A stretch of 64,000 nt of DNA, from contig JAMXSV010000008.1 in NCBI GenBank assembly GCA_027559495.1, positions 1,178,001 through 1,242,000 of the forward strand, in the 5' to 3' direction. Shown in pieces: positions 12,138 through 23,633 of this stretch. This DNA comes from Aurifilum marmelostoma (taxonomy: Eukaryota > Ascomycota > Sordariomycetes > Diaporthales > Cryphonectriaceae). Each line of letters starts with the position of its first letter. Position 1 is the stretch's first letter. A model generated the notes under the pieces. The model did not search any database. It saw nothing but the letters and a program-made list of their open reading frames with translations, and was not told the origin of the DNA. The position numbers were made by a program, and so were the translations under genes.

Positions 12138-14533
12138 CCAACTGGCGTGAAAAGAGCCTCAGGTAGCTCATAGGACAGCGTCCTGCTGACCACCCTCCTC
12201 TCAGGAGTAAATCCACCTAGTGCCGTCATACTGGGCAACACCCAGGAGTTAGATCCCACACACGCCGCCACAGGCGATAACGGGACGACGATGCGGGTCG
12301 CGACTTTGTCAGGGGATGGATGAAGAAGCCGCGGGTCTGGGGGAGGCAGTTCTTCTCCATACTAGCCAGAGCCAAGAATCATCGGGCTGGGGAGACGCCG
12401 GCTCGGCCTGTCCTCTGGGGCTGATATGCGCAGTTCAGCGGCGTGATACACGGGTGTTATTCGGGCTTGTGGTTCCCATGGCTCAAGACATGGTCCTTGC
12501 TGTGCTCATCTCCTTGTCGTCGCGACGAAGAATAGATCTGCTAGTCTGCATACATATATCTGCACATGACTGCCGGGCTCATATTCTGATAGACAAGGGA
12601 AGGACCATGCGCGAAGAGAGAGAGCGATTAGAAGAAAGAGAAGAGGAAAAAAAAGAAAAAAGGCGCTAGGTGTGTTGGACGAGCCTCGTCATTTCCGCAG
12701 TTCCGGGAAGTAAGGACCCATGGCGCCATGGTCCCGAGCCGAGTCGGAGGTGGACACGATCGAGGCGGGTAGAGCCTCCTCAAAGGCGCGTTGAACACGT
12801 TGCACCGGGGAAAAAGGGGACAAGATCCAACAAAGTCGAGCAAGAATCTATGGGAATCCAGATGTCGTCCTCCTCGGAGTCAAATTCACCCATGGCTAGA
12901 ACCGAGACCCTGGGCTGCCAATAGATGGAGGAGAAACACATTCTCCTCCCCCAGAGTCGGGGACCCAAGAAGCAATGACCACCAGGTGGTTCGATCCTGG
13001 ATGCAGAGCAGGTCCTCCAGGAAGTAGGATCTGTGGGCGGGCAGGGCGATCATGTACCCAAGAGGGCGTCGCGCAGCAGCAGCAAAGAGAAGGCAGGGAG
13101 CAGGATGGCAAGGGGATGGGGCAAACAAAACTGCAGAGATAAGCAGAGTTTGGATCAGCGTGGATGCGACATGGGCCTTTCCCAAAGCGGTGTGAGAGTG
13201 AGATTGGCTGGGCGCGATCCTGAGCCTGAAGAGGGGATCGTGTGATCTTGGCCCTTTCGTTGGGAGGCGGACGAAGAAGTTTGTTGTGCTGTAGTACAAA
13301 CTACTAGTATGGGCTAGCCTACTGCTAGAAAGGTGCTCGGTATGCGCCTTCTTCATTTGAAGAGGGGGAGGGGGAAAGGAGGAGGAAGGAGGAAGGGCCG
13401 AGGGGTTGGAAGGGACGGCTCTGATTTGAGTGCCTTGCATATTCGCTGCACACCATCAGGATGACCCCTCCCTCGGCCCGATGCTGCTGATCATCGAGAT
13501 GGGCCAAATGTCGTGAACGTATCCTGACTCAAAAGGGAACTGTACCGCCACACAACGGAGTGGTCAATGGTAAATGATCTGGTGGGGTATATAATAACCT
13601 CACATCTTGATCATGGCGCCATCGTCGTTGAGGGACAAGAGGTGTTCGTTCTCATGACAATGACGATGGCCCAATGGTGAAAGCTTCTAGAAGACCACAG
13701 AAGGGGCCTTTGGACGAACGAGGCGCGCGCACGGCGTCAGGGCTGACCTTGCGTTTTTTTTTGTTCTTTTAGGTTAGAGAAACTCGGGTTCAGATATTGC
13801 CGTTTGGTGTTAGTTTCAGGGCTGAAGCAGCAACACGATGTGCTGCTACAGTAGTACAGATGCACGGCACTACTATGTTAGTATCCCAATGACGGTTCAT
13901 TGACACGCGCAGGCACAAGTGCACGTGCGAATCTCTGCTCTAATTGCTGAACCCATAACCAACCAACCACAAAACCATCATAGCTCGTAGCACCATCACA
14001 GGTAGTCCCGTCCCCTCAGGGGACTAACCAACTCACTTGTCATTCAGGTACCCGGAAAGCAATTTATCCAATCAAGCCCACACCATCCCAGCGCCACCGA
14101 CCACCAGCACCACCATTCCACCAGCACCAATCTCCACATTCACAAATTCGAGGGTCCTCCTTCTCCTACTCAGGCACGCCAGGGCGCCAGGTTGCTCGGC
14201 ACCGCTACCTAGAACTGGGCTGTTCCCGGTCCCGTTGCAGTCGGTCTTGCGGTGGGGAGTTCGCGGGAGAACACCCCTTGAGGGTACTGCTGTACGTACT
14301 GTGACCCATTAGTATTATGTACTCATTATTAGTACAACTTGGCACGGTACTTTGCATAGTACTGCCGTAACTATGCCTGCTGCAGTACCGCAACCACCAC
14401 CACAAACCACCACCGCGGCGCCGACGCCGCCGCAACAGCAGTGCAGTGCTTCGCGGGAATGCGCCAGAAAAAGCAACACACACGTGTCCCCTGGACAATT
14501 TTCTATGGAGACCACAAATACATACAGATATAT

Positions 14534-14534
<1 letters not shown>

Positions 14535-14568
<34 letters not shown>
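14535..14568. repeat. TA dinucleotide microsatellite
   Basis: About 16 TA units in a gene-free stretch. Simple repeat, no coding content. Confidence 0.9.
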
Positions 14569-14573
<5 letters not shown>

Positions 14574-16766
14574 TTATTACTCGCTGTGGTATGCAGGACA
14601 ATGATGAATGATGGCGCAGTATCATTACGCAGCTATGTCCTAGCGACAACCGACCTGTCCATGCAGGGCGGCGTTCGGGTGCTCTTGTCATGACAAAATA
14701 AGGGCAGGCTGAGACTTGTGTGAATCAATCCCCCCAATCCGTCCACCAATGTCCACCGAGGATGAGAGATAATCTCGTGCCTCACACTGTAGTAGTCGCA
14801 GTAGCGCTGCTACCCTGAAGATCCATATGTGCAATCCAATGCCGTGACTACCAAGTACAAGTCGATTAGATGGGGTTTCGACGGCATATGACCAGAGGCG
14901 AATTTGCCATGCTATGGCGTGTATGGTAGGACTACCAAAGAAAGCAACAAAAAGTGCGCGAAAAAAGAGGAATTGGGATGCTGATCAGCGAAAATAAAAG
15001 AGGTGCTATCTCCATGATCGACGGTGTCCATAGCCCCGTTGAACCTGTGGAACCCCAAGGCCCATCTCTCTTGCATGTAATTTACAGATTGGGTGGGCAT
15101 GGCCTCACGGTGTCAACCAGAAAAGCTGTCACCCTCTTTCTGTCGTGCCAATTTCGAGAGGCTCCCCCATCCCATCATCCTCCCTCGCTGCACGAGTTCA
15201 GGGACCACCAGCAGGCCCCCCTGCCCTTTCCCCTTTCTGGCCTGGCGTGCTGTAGCAATCTGGGGGGTTTTCTCTGGTGGGGTGTAAAATGTGGTGGTCC
15301 ATTCATCCATGACCATCCTTTCCGAAATACATCTTCTCGTGATCAGTCGATTTGCAAGGCACACACTCCTCCACAAGATCCCCCCAGGACCGAGCTTCGA
15401 GCTCGGTTGCTCTTCTTTCTTTTCTTTTTTTGGCAGTCACAATGCAGTGGTCATGGGGTGACCGTGACGTCTGATTATCTCGGCTGTAGGGCTTTGTTTC
15501 TCTCTGACGTCTGTGACCAATTCTGAAGGCCACTAGCTGTCAGTAGTAGGAAAGCACTGGACGTAGGGCCCAATGGGCGGGCTGCACATCCACTATGGTG
15601 ATGCTACGTACCATTTCAGTACGTACACTTTGGTACCTGAGATTGTCGCTGTACTATGTATGTGATAGGTGCTGCTGCTGCTGCTGCCGAGAGATGGCCT
15701 GCCGCAGACCAGCGACATGGGGCCAGGGGGTGCTTATGCAGGCAGGGGTCGCCTGAACCAATCCTGGGGCCGACAGCCTACCCGATCCTTCCCGTTTGGG
15801 GGGGGCCCTCGAGGAAAGGACAGAAACGACGACAGCAAGGGGCCCCCTAGCTGGATTGTTCTTCGCCATGTTGTGCCCTGTACCCTGTGCCACTTGCTGT
15901 CTCTGCAGTGTGTAAAGTTGTACCTCGTACACCCACACTCTACCCATCCCAACTCCCAAGCAGCGACGCACCCTGCCCTGTCCACACCGTCCAACTCGAG
16001 ACACTTCCGCAACGCTGCCCATCCACACAACTTGACAACGTCTCGCCGCAATTGGCTGCTCTCCCACCTCGTCGCATCTCTCTCTCTCTTTTTTTTCTTG
16101 TTTTCCCATTGTCCTCGAAACACGCTCCCTCGATCATTTTTGCCTTTGATACTCCCCTCCCACGGCTGACCTTGCCTTGTCTCTGCCTCTTTCTGCTTCC
16201 CTCCCCCCCTCTCTTTTGGTGTAACTTGGCCCCGTTGTCGGCGAGCTTCCCAAGGCCGATCCAACCACCGCCACCGACCACCCTCCTTGGTTGCCCAGTT
16301 TCATGAAACCCGTGACCGCATTCGCATGGACCCGGAACATCAGAGAAAAACCTGTCAGACTGCTCACGACGTTTCGGATTGCCGCTGCGCCAGGCACCCA
16401 ATCGTCAATCTGAGATCGCGGCGATCCCGCAAACCTCTTTCGTAATTGTTCCATCTTGTATTCTCTCTCGTCTCTGGCAAGAAGGAAACAGTTTAATCTT
16501 CGACAACAACAAAATCTACCCCGACGACCTTGCTCACAATTGGGTCTTTGTTCTACGCGAGACAGCGAACGGAAGACATCTTTAACCATACCGGTCCCCC
16601 GCATTATCACACGGGTCTTCATCCCGCTCGGCGACCTCCAGCGAAGGCAGCAGCGCTTCCACATGTCGCTCAGCGGGCATTCGATATCGATAGAACCATA
16701 GCAGGGAATTAGGGGGGTCCACGATTTCTTTTCTTCATAATTATTCCTCAGACTCGGAGGGACAAG

Positions 16767-18843
16767 ATGGCAGCACCGCCTCGGGAGTCGAGTTTCATGC
16801 CCTCGATCAAATGTTCATCATGTGGTCAGGAAATTGAAATCTCCATGATGGGCGACCACGTCTGCGCTGGGCCGGGGGCTGGAAGCAGCGTCGCTGCTGC
16901 TGCTGCTCCGCCTCCTTCCTCTGCTGCCGTCGGCGGAGGTGGAAACCCATCCATGGATACCTTCATGCCCATGGGCAGGAGCGTACACGACAAGATTGGT
17001 GCTATACCACCTGTCGATACCGCCATTGCCAGTGAGTCGAACCTCCGGCGCGCTTGCTTACTGGCTGCACCCTGCTGACCCTTATTGGACAGATCGGAGT
17101 TATTCGCGCCAACCACGGACGCCCATGAGCCTCTCCAGCGGCTCCAGAAGTGTGTCGCCAAGAACACCTGGTGCACGGCCCAGTATAGGCAGGGCCGACG
17201 ACTACTTTGCGCCCACGATCGCGGTCAACGATGAGCCCAGCCTACCGCAGTCGCGACCTGGGGGCTATGGGGGCTTCGGCGAGGCGGAGGCTGAGCCTGT
17301 CTACCCAATGACAAGCCCGAAGAAGCAGGGTCTCAATCTACTAACGCGAATAGACAGCATCTCGGCAGGGCCCTACGCAAAGGACATGGACTCCTCCCCG
17401 CCACCCGTGTCCGGCATGAGAGGTGTCCCTCCGCGGCAACAGCCTGACAGTGATGGCTACGGCACATCTGCGGCAAGCAATGGGATGGCTCCACCGAGAA
17501 TGCCAAGAAATAATGGCTATGGCGGGTTTGGGCCGCCGCCGCCGAACAGGAGAGACGACCAGCCGGATTCGTTTTCCGCCTTGAACCGGTCAGAAACATT
17601 CCCCAATAGACCGGTGGAGAGGCTTGAGAGGCTGGAGCAGCCGCTGCGCGCCCCTTCCGCCCCAGGTCCCAGGCCGGACAGACTGCGTGATACATCGCGG
17701 CCACCACCGCCGCGGACGAGCCTCGTGCGATCACCCATCAAGAATCCCAGTATCAACCTGGAGGCAGAGTTTGGGACGAATAACCCATACCATTCACCAT
17801 CCGCATCGATTACTTCGTCCATGTCCCGGGGCTCAAGTCATGCCAGCCATCCGAGCTCAAGCACAAGCCCTCCCCGGTCTGCAACGTCGCCCCGGAAGCC
17901 GTCTCAGGGCGGGTCAGCCTTCGATACCCTCATTAATGATGTCCAGTCCTCCATGGACGAGTTGGCACCAAAGGAGCTCCCGCTCCCGCCGGAGCTGCGA
18001 GCACCATCAAGTCCTGAGGCGCGATCGTCACGAGTTCCGATCAATCGATATGACCCGGCCATCCAGGGCGGCCGACCACCATCTCCACCTCAGTCACAAT
18101 GGGACCGGTCCGAACGCCAGGATCCAGCTGTGCAGGGAGGGTCGCGTAGGGCACCTTCCAAGGCGCTGCCTCCATCACCGGTAGAGTCACACGCCCGTCG
18201 CGACACCACTACGCAAAAGTCACGAGGGAACTGCAAGGCGTGCGGCTTGGCGATCACCGGGAAGTCCGTGTCGAGTGCTGATGGGAGGCTGACGGGACGT
18301 TACCACAAGGCTTGCTTCGTTTGCACCACTTGCAGTGAACCCTTCCAGACAGCCGAGTTCTACGTGCACGGCGACAGGCCCTTCTGCAAGCCACACTACC
18401 ACAAGGAGAACGGCAGTCTTTGTGGCACTTGCGCCGACGGCATCGAAGGACAATATCTGGAGGACGAGAGCTACACAAAATACCACGTGGACTGCTTCCG
18501 ATGCGGCGACTGCCAGAGGGTCCTAAGCGACGGATACTTCGAGGTCGGGGGCAGGGCGTACTGTGAGAGGGACGCGTGGCGGCGGCTGCAGGCCTCGCGG
18601 CGGTCCCCTTCAATGAGCTCGATGAGCTCCCAACGGAGCTACGGCAGCTCGCCCCTGGCACCCCCGGGACGGCCAGGAATGAGACCTCCTCCCGGTGCCG
18701 GTCTTCCATCGAGGCCCATGGCTCCGCCTGGTAACGGCAGGATGGGACCGCCGATGCCAAGAGGGCCTGGGGGACCCGGGATGGGACTCGCCCCCCCAAT
18801 GCCCAAGATGGAGAAGCGGAGAACACGACTAGGCATGATGTAA
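16767..18843 (+). CDS. LIM-domain protein, paxillin-like
   Basis: Exons 16767-17031 and 17093-18843 (intron GTGAGT...ACAG) encode 671 residues. The N terminus has a small Cys-x2-Cys plus His-x-Cys motif (IKCSSCGQEIE, then GDHVC). A long Pro/Ser/Arg-rich, probably disordered segment follows. Two tandem LIM zinc-binding domains lie near residues 469-525 and 532-590, opening with CKACGLAITG and CGTCADGI and showing the regular C-x2-C...H-x2-C spacing. The C terminus is Pro/Gly/Met-rich. This layout, with disordered N terminus and C-terminal LIM pair, resembles fungal paxillin-like proteins (Pxl1), which act at actin-rich sites of polarised growth and the contractile ring. That role is inferred from architecture only. 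The start precedes the N-terminal zinc motif, which is the usual N terminus of these proteins. Confidence 0.85.
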
Positions 18844-19419
18844 ACCGTGGCTAGCAATACATACAAGCCACGAAAAGGAGCATCCAGTGTCGGGAAAGAG
18901 TGTCGGGCCTTTCTACGACCGCTCACCGAATCTGTCATCCGATGAAATGCTGTCCAATCGGCTATATGGATCAAACCAAAAATTATAGGGCTCTGCATCG
19001 ACCTACACAGCAAATCTACAACTGCTCCGATACACTACACCAATCAGCCAACTTCTATATCCTTTGCGCGCGCGATATTGGCCATCAGCCTTCACTACAC
19101 TAGCATTTACAAGATCTGAGTTTTTCCATCGCCCATCGAGTTTTCACGCAAATCGGCAGTTTTGCATTCCTTTTGTTGTTACTTGGTCTGTCCATCATAC
19201 CACACATTTTCACGGCGTTCGAATAGGTTTCGGCTTTTATTCCAGGATAATGGACCATATGTCGGAGAGGCCAATCGTCCAGGATACGGTTCGGATTTCG
19301 ACCACAAATGCCTCGTTTGCATACCAAGCGCGGCCATATATAATATCGAAAGTGGTGCTGGACGGTATCAAACGCCAGCTTTTATGAGGGTTGATGAGAA
19401 AGGATATCTGTCTACCAAG

Positions 19420-19455
19420 CAGAACCGAGGATACAACCGTACATCCTCGGTTCTG
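19420..19455. other. 13-bp perfect inverted repeat with 10-base loop
   Basis: CAGAACCGAGGAT (19420-19432) is repeated inverted and perfect at 19443-19455, with ten bases between. A 13-pair uninterrupted stem of about half G/C is unlikely by chance. It may be a hairpin in a non-coding transcript or a foldback remnant. Confidence 0.5.
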
Positions 19456-19673
19456 GAGGGAAGATGAGGACGGGAGGAGCTATGAACGCAGGACAAAGTC
19501 CCACAAAGAGCGAGACCAGCTGCGGTGCAATGCGGCCGATAAAAACAGGAGGGGCGCCCGCCTTGGTCTGCCCTGCTCCATTACATCCGCCCATGCATAT
19601 ATTGTACATAAATCATGGACTTGTATCTACTGTTTGGATGGACAGTCGTTGTCAATCGTCTGTCTATGAGCAG

Positions 19674-19695
19674 GTCCCGGCTTGAGGGCCGGGAC
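19674..19695. other. GC-rich 8-bp hairpin
   Basis: GTCCCGGC (19674-19681) and GCCGGGAC (19688-19695) form a perfect eight-pair stem around the loop TTGAGG. It lies about 220 bases after the previous hairpin, at the edge of the AT-rich spacer. Confidence 0.5.
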
Positions 19696-20801
19696 TTTCC
19701 TGGCTCTGTCAAGCTAAATATGAATCATACTTCGAACAACACCATATTACTCACTATTGCAATGTATGGAGATGCCCACACATAATGCCGGTGAGATATT
19801 CCATGGGTTATAATACAAATAGTTACTAGTTCTCGAGCACCGAGCGTGCAATTCAGGGCACTAATTTGCATTTTCCGGCACCACGCTATCTAACAAAATG
19901 GACGATCCCCCGGCAGTATTTGGAGCATTGCAAAGAACACACATAGATATGAGGCAAGAATTGTGGAAGCTCTTGGCCTCTAAGCTTTGTGCTAATTTGA
20001 GTGAGTGGACCAGGTCGAGTAAAGTGTGATGCCGTTCCTTTGACAGCTGCGGACGCCACCCACGATCACTTCCAAGGCTCCTTTGACACCTCCGATGGCA
20101 GCATAGAAGCGAGGAAAACCTAGTGCCACATCTTGATTTGCTGAATGGGGAAGCATGAATAGTACTTTCAATAAATGGAATTTATAATACAATTTTTTTT
20201 ACGAGGGTTGTGATATCACCAAGACGTAGAATCTAAGAAAGGTTGGTACATAGCTAATACGCCAGACAGTCTGCATAGCCAATGTAGTTACATAGAGGAT
20301 GAGACTTCTACCCTGACAATATGGCATAAATCACAGCAGGCTGGCCACATCTCATTATTATGGGTTTGTTGTCTGCCCGCTGTCTTAACGCGAGGCTGCT
20401 CTTCCGAGTGTAGCCACATTCTTTCAGATCGTGTCCCGTTTCGAGGTATTAGCAGAGATTTATTTTTAGTTTTTACTCTGTTCGCTTCCAACAATTACAG
20501 AACATGGCTGGAGGATCATCATAAGGGAACTTTTGGTACATATTGCCTTTAAAGGTAAAACTAGGCCCCGTTGTGGCACCTTCGTCACCCAATAATATAC
20601 CAACGTAACAGTACTTTCGCCTGTTCAGGCAATTCCGGGCGTGAGTGAGATAAAGATGCTCTTTCTATATGTCTAGCGGCCTTTTCGACCTTTCTCTCTA
20701 GTCCGAAAAATATAGCTACTATCTGCATCATCATTGCTCCGTTTGATTGTGAGCATTACTCCTAGGCGATCTTGCGTTTCCACCTCTGTCTATAGACGAG
20801 T

Positions 20802-22632
20802 ATGTCCGCTATGTCGTACTCCATGATTCGATTCTATGCTTTCCTGACACTGCTTTTTACCTTGGTCGCGGCGGTCAGTGCTCGGGATATCAGCGAGATC
20901 TCTCTGACCGAATGTGGTGTGAGTCAAACCCCGTTTCTTTGCATATCATACTCTCCCCCAAGTGATCACAACAAGATTGTGCAGAGAAGACAACGTGCAA
21001 GGACTGATTTCGTTTTCTGAACCAGGTCCAATGCTACGAAACATCATGTAACTCCACTACGAACCTAGGCTGCGCCTGCTCCAACACAGGCTTCAACAAC
21101 ATTTCCGACTGCCTCGCTGATGCATGCGGTGCTGCCTCCGATTATTACAGTTCGTCGTTCTCTCCCCAACTCACTTGCCCAGCGCCTTGACATCCCCCGG
21201 CTTCTCTCTCTCTCTGAAAACGATGAGCAACGTTCCCCCTTCGTGATCTGCTGGCGGCAGCAAATCCCGCTGACACATACGTGCCTTTCTTTTCCCAGTA
21301 AGCTTCCGCAAGCTCTATTATGACTGCGACCTGACCCAGCCGGTCTGGAGTGTCGACCCGGATTTTTGGACGGCGGCCATCATTGTGTTTATCATACAGA
21401 CAACATTTTTTGCGCTCCGCATCACGGCACGGTTCATCGGGCTGGGAAAATGGGGCTGGGACGACTGGACATGTATCGTGGCTTACGTATGGTTTCTTCC
21501 CCGTTCTTATGTATTTCTTCTCCTCACAAGATAAAGAGAAGGAGGGGGTGCATCGGTTGACCGCTGACGGAGGAAATGCAGGCCATCCTAGTGGCACAGT
21601 TCATCATGTGCATGCTGATAGGCCACTACGGCGACTACAACAACTACTGGACCCTAGACTTTGCCAACCTCCCGCCCTTCTGGCGCATCGACTTTGCCCG
21701 CGCAGTGCTCTACGCCATCTGCCTGGGCCTATGCAAGGCCTCCATCGTCTGCCTGTACCAGCGCATCTTTGAGGGCCCCAAGCTGCGGTGGGTGCTCCTC
21801 GCCACGCAGCTCTTCAACGCGCTCATGGCGCTCTCGTACTTTGTGTCGGCCTTCTTCGTCGCGCAGCCCTTCTCGTGCAACTTTGTGCTGGACCAGCCCG
21901 CGAGCTGCAAGTACAACGATGTCTGGGACGGCAGCGGGGCGTACTCTGCGGTCAATGCGGCGTTTGATGTGTGGCTGGTGGCGATCCCTGCTGTGGTCGT
22001 GTGGAGGCTGCAGATGCGCACGGGGAGGAAGGCCAGCGTTGTTGCTGTGTTTGCGACGGGGATTCTCACATGTTTGGTCGCTGTGGTGCGCTTTGTGCTG
22101 TACCGCCTTCAGGGTGATCCAGGTATGTTTTGCTTTCATCCCCCCCCCCTCCACATTCTTTGCATTTCTCGCCATGTATTTAGTCAGGACTGACAAGGCT
22201 CTTCTTCTTTTCCTTCTCCGCGGTACAACAGACACCTCCGATTACACCTACCAGAGCCTGATATGGGCGACCTACTACGCCTATTATGCCGAGTTGACCT
22301 CATGCTTCTCCATCGCCTGCCTCCCCGCCATCCGCCAGCTGGTGGGCAAGAAGATCTGGCCTGTGCTCAAGACGGGCTTCAGCGCGCTGTCGTCGACGTG
22401 GTCGCGATCGCGAACGCGGACAGGCAACTCGTCGGCTGTCCCGAGCGCGCGAGAATCTGGTGGGATCGACGGCGGCAAATCGTCATCTGCAAAGCGGCTG
22501 ACAATGATGACTACCGTCGTATCGAGCCCGCTGGATGGTAGCTTCCAGCACCTCACGAGTCACCTGGAGGAGGAGGAGGCGCCGCCACGGAGGGTCAAGA
22601 CGCCGGACGAGTTGGGAGCGTATTCGATCTGA
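20802..22632 (+). CDS. CFEM-type, Pth11-like seven-helix (rhodopsin-family) membrane protein
   Basis: Five exons (20802-20918, 21026-21149, 21299-21486, 21582-22122, 22232-22632) encode 456 residues. A signal peptide (residues 1 to about 27) is followed by a Cys-rich segment (ECG-VQC-TSC-GCAC-SDC-DAC) that resembles a shortened CFEM domain. Next comes a polytopic region of about seven hydrophobic helices containing RITARFIG, WGWDDWTC, GLCKASIVCLYQRIF and IWATYYAYYAE, typical of the fungal integral-membrane rhodopsin family. A Ser/Arg-rich cytosolic tail follows. In Magnaporthe the related Pth11 senses surface cues; the ligand here is unknown. The second intron has a weak donor (GTTCGT at 21150), so that junction is the least certain, although the frame and family sequence continue across it. 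Four Met codons lie in the first eight residues; I used the first. Neighbouring spacers show no partner gene. Confidence 0.85.
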
Positions 22633-23055
22633 AGGATTGGGGGAGGTGAGGTTGTTCTGTGAATCATCATTTCTATTTGCTGCTTATTTGACTTCAGGTC
22701 TTGTGGCTGTTGGGGGACCGATACGAGGTTGTGCCATATCTTCCTTCTCACGGAGCGTTCCTTTTCCCAGTGACCAGTGAAGACGAGCTGAGCTCCTGAA
22801 ATTGCTTTCTGTCTGTGTAAATATCTCAGAAATATTATCCGCCTAGCGATACCATCTGGTAGTTGATCTTTTGATTATCATCAAGGACGAAATCCCCTGG
22901 ATCTATCAAGCGCTCTTCGTCGGCCTGTCAAGGATGATGTGAGTACAATATATTTGCATAGCGAGAGATTGGCTGACCTAGGAAAACAAATTTGAGGTGC
23001 AGCCAGATTTTGGAAAAAAAGGAAAAGAGGGGGAAAAAAAACGAGTTGTAATGCT

Positions 23056-23300
23056 GGCTCGAACACAGGCCTCCTGGTGACGTTGAGACTCAAATATCAC
23101 GGTTCCACCAGCAGCTTGACCAGTCCTATTCAGTCCAGTTAGATTCAGCTCCCCAACACAGGTCTGGGTAATTAATTGTTGGCGAGTCGCACGTGAATAT
23201 AGAAAAGAATGAAAGAAGGAAAAAAGGAAGGGGGGGGGGGGGGGGGAACAGAGAAAAGAAGGAAGGAAGAAAAAAAAAGACTTTCGCCCGGAGTCGAACT
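23056..23300 (-). other. Two B-box-like (pol III) motifs
   Basis: On the minus strand TGTTCGAGCC (23056-23065) and AGTTCGACTCC (23290-23300) resemble the tRNA B box GGTTCGANNCC. The second is followed on its own strand by a T-rich tract (about 23270-23278) like a pol III terminator. Neither has a pairing T stem, so these are relics at best. A third, weaker copy (GGTTGAGCC) is at about 23473-23482 and shares its flanks (TGCTGGCTC...GGCC) with the first. Confidence 0.25.
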
Positions 23301-23531
23301 TGCAGCTCCTGGCAAAAGATGTGGATGAAGACGCGAAGTCAACATGTTGGACATGAAGAAGACAAAAAGAAGAGGATCTGGTCCTCCACGCCCTGCCAAG
23401 CGGTACTCCTGTTTCCCAGCTTGCTACAGCGCGCCCCTCCTTTCGATCTTCAGGGAACTTCTTTGCAGTGCTGGCTCAACCATGGCCGTCGCAGCAGCGG
23501 GGCTGTAGGTTGTCACTGTGTCTGGGTCATG

Positions 23532-23633
23532 GGATCTGGTGGGATTGCTTTATTTTTGGATAGCGTGGTTTGAGATGTTTTCAATATTAAAGGCGTACGC
23601 GCTTGACCACTACACCAGCCAACCACCAGATCC
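23532..23633 (-). other. tRNA-like fragment bounded by an 11-bp inverted repeat
   Basis: GGATCTGGTGG (23532-23542) and CCACCAGATCC (23623-23633) are perfect inverted copies. Just inside the minus-strand 5' arm is TGGTGTAGTGGTCAAGCGC, which matches a tRNA A box. It can fold a D arm in which GTGT pairs with GCGC using two G-U pairs, as if C-to-T changes had occurred. No convincing anticodon stem or T arm follows. This may be a decayed tRNA or the head of a tRNA-derived SINE. Confidence 0.3.

Larger units (their letters stand above)
10599..16766. other. Six-kilobase gene-free region
   Basis: Both strands were read and no coherent protein or spliceable exon chain was found. The region holds a CTG triplet run (10681-10708), a 17-base C run (10966-10982), G runs near 11265-11280 and 11459-11470, a TA microsatellite (about 14535-14568), CAT/ATC triplets near 11740-11760 and a compact hairpin at 12120-12137. 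The last 700-800 bases are pyrimidine-rich and probably form the promoter and leader of the LIM gene. No transposase, reverse transcriptase or terminal repeats were recognised. Confidence 0.5.
18844..20801. other. Gene-free, partly AT-rich spacer with two strong hairpins
   Basis: Sequence from about 19.7 to 20.8 kb is distinctly richer in A/T than the flanking genes. No coding frame is credible. Two stable inverted repeats occur at 19420-19455 and 19674-19695. The AT-rich stretch could be an old repeat altered by RIP, but no second copy is in the window for comparison. Confidence 0.45.
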
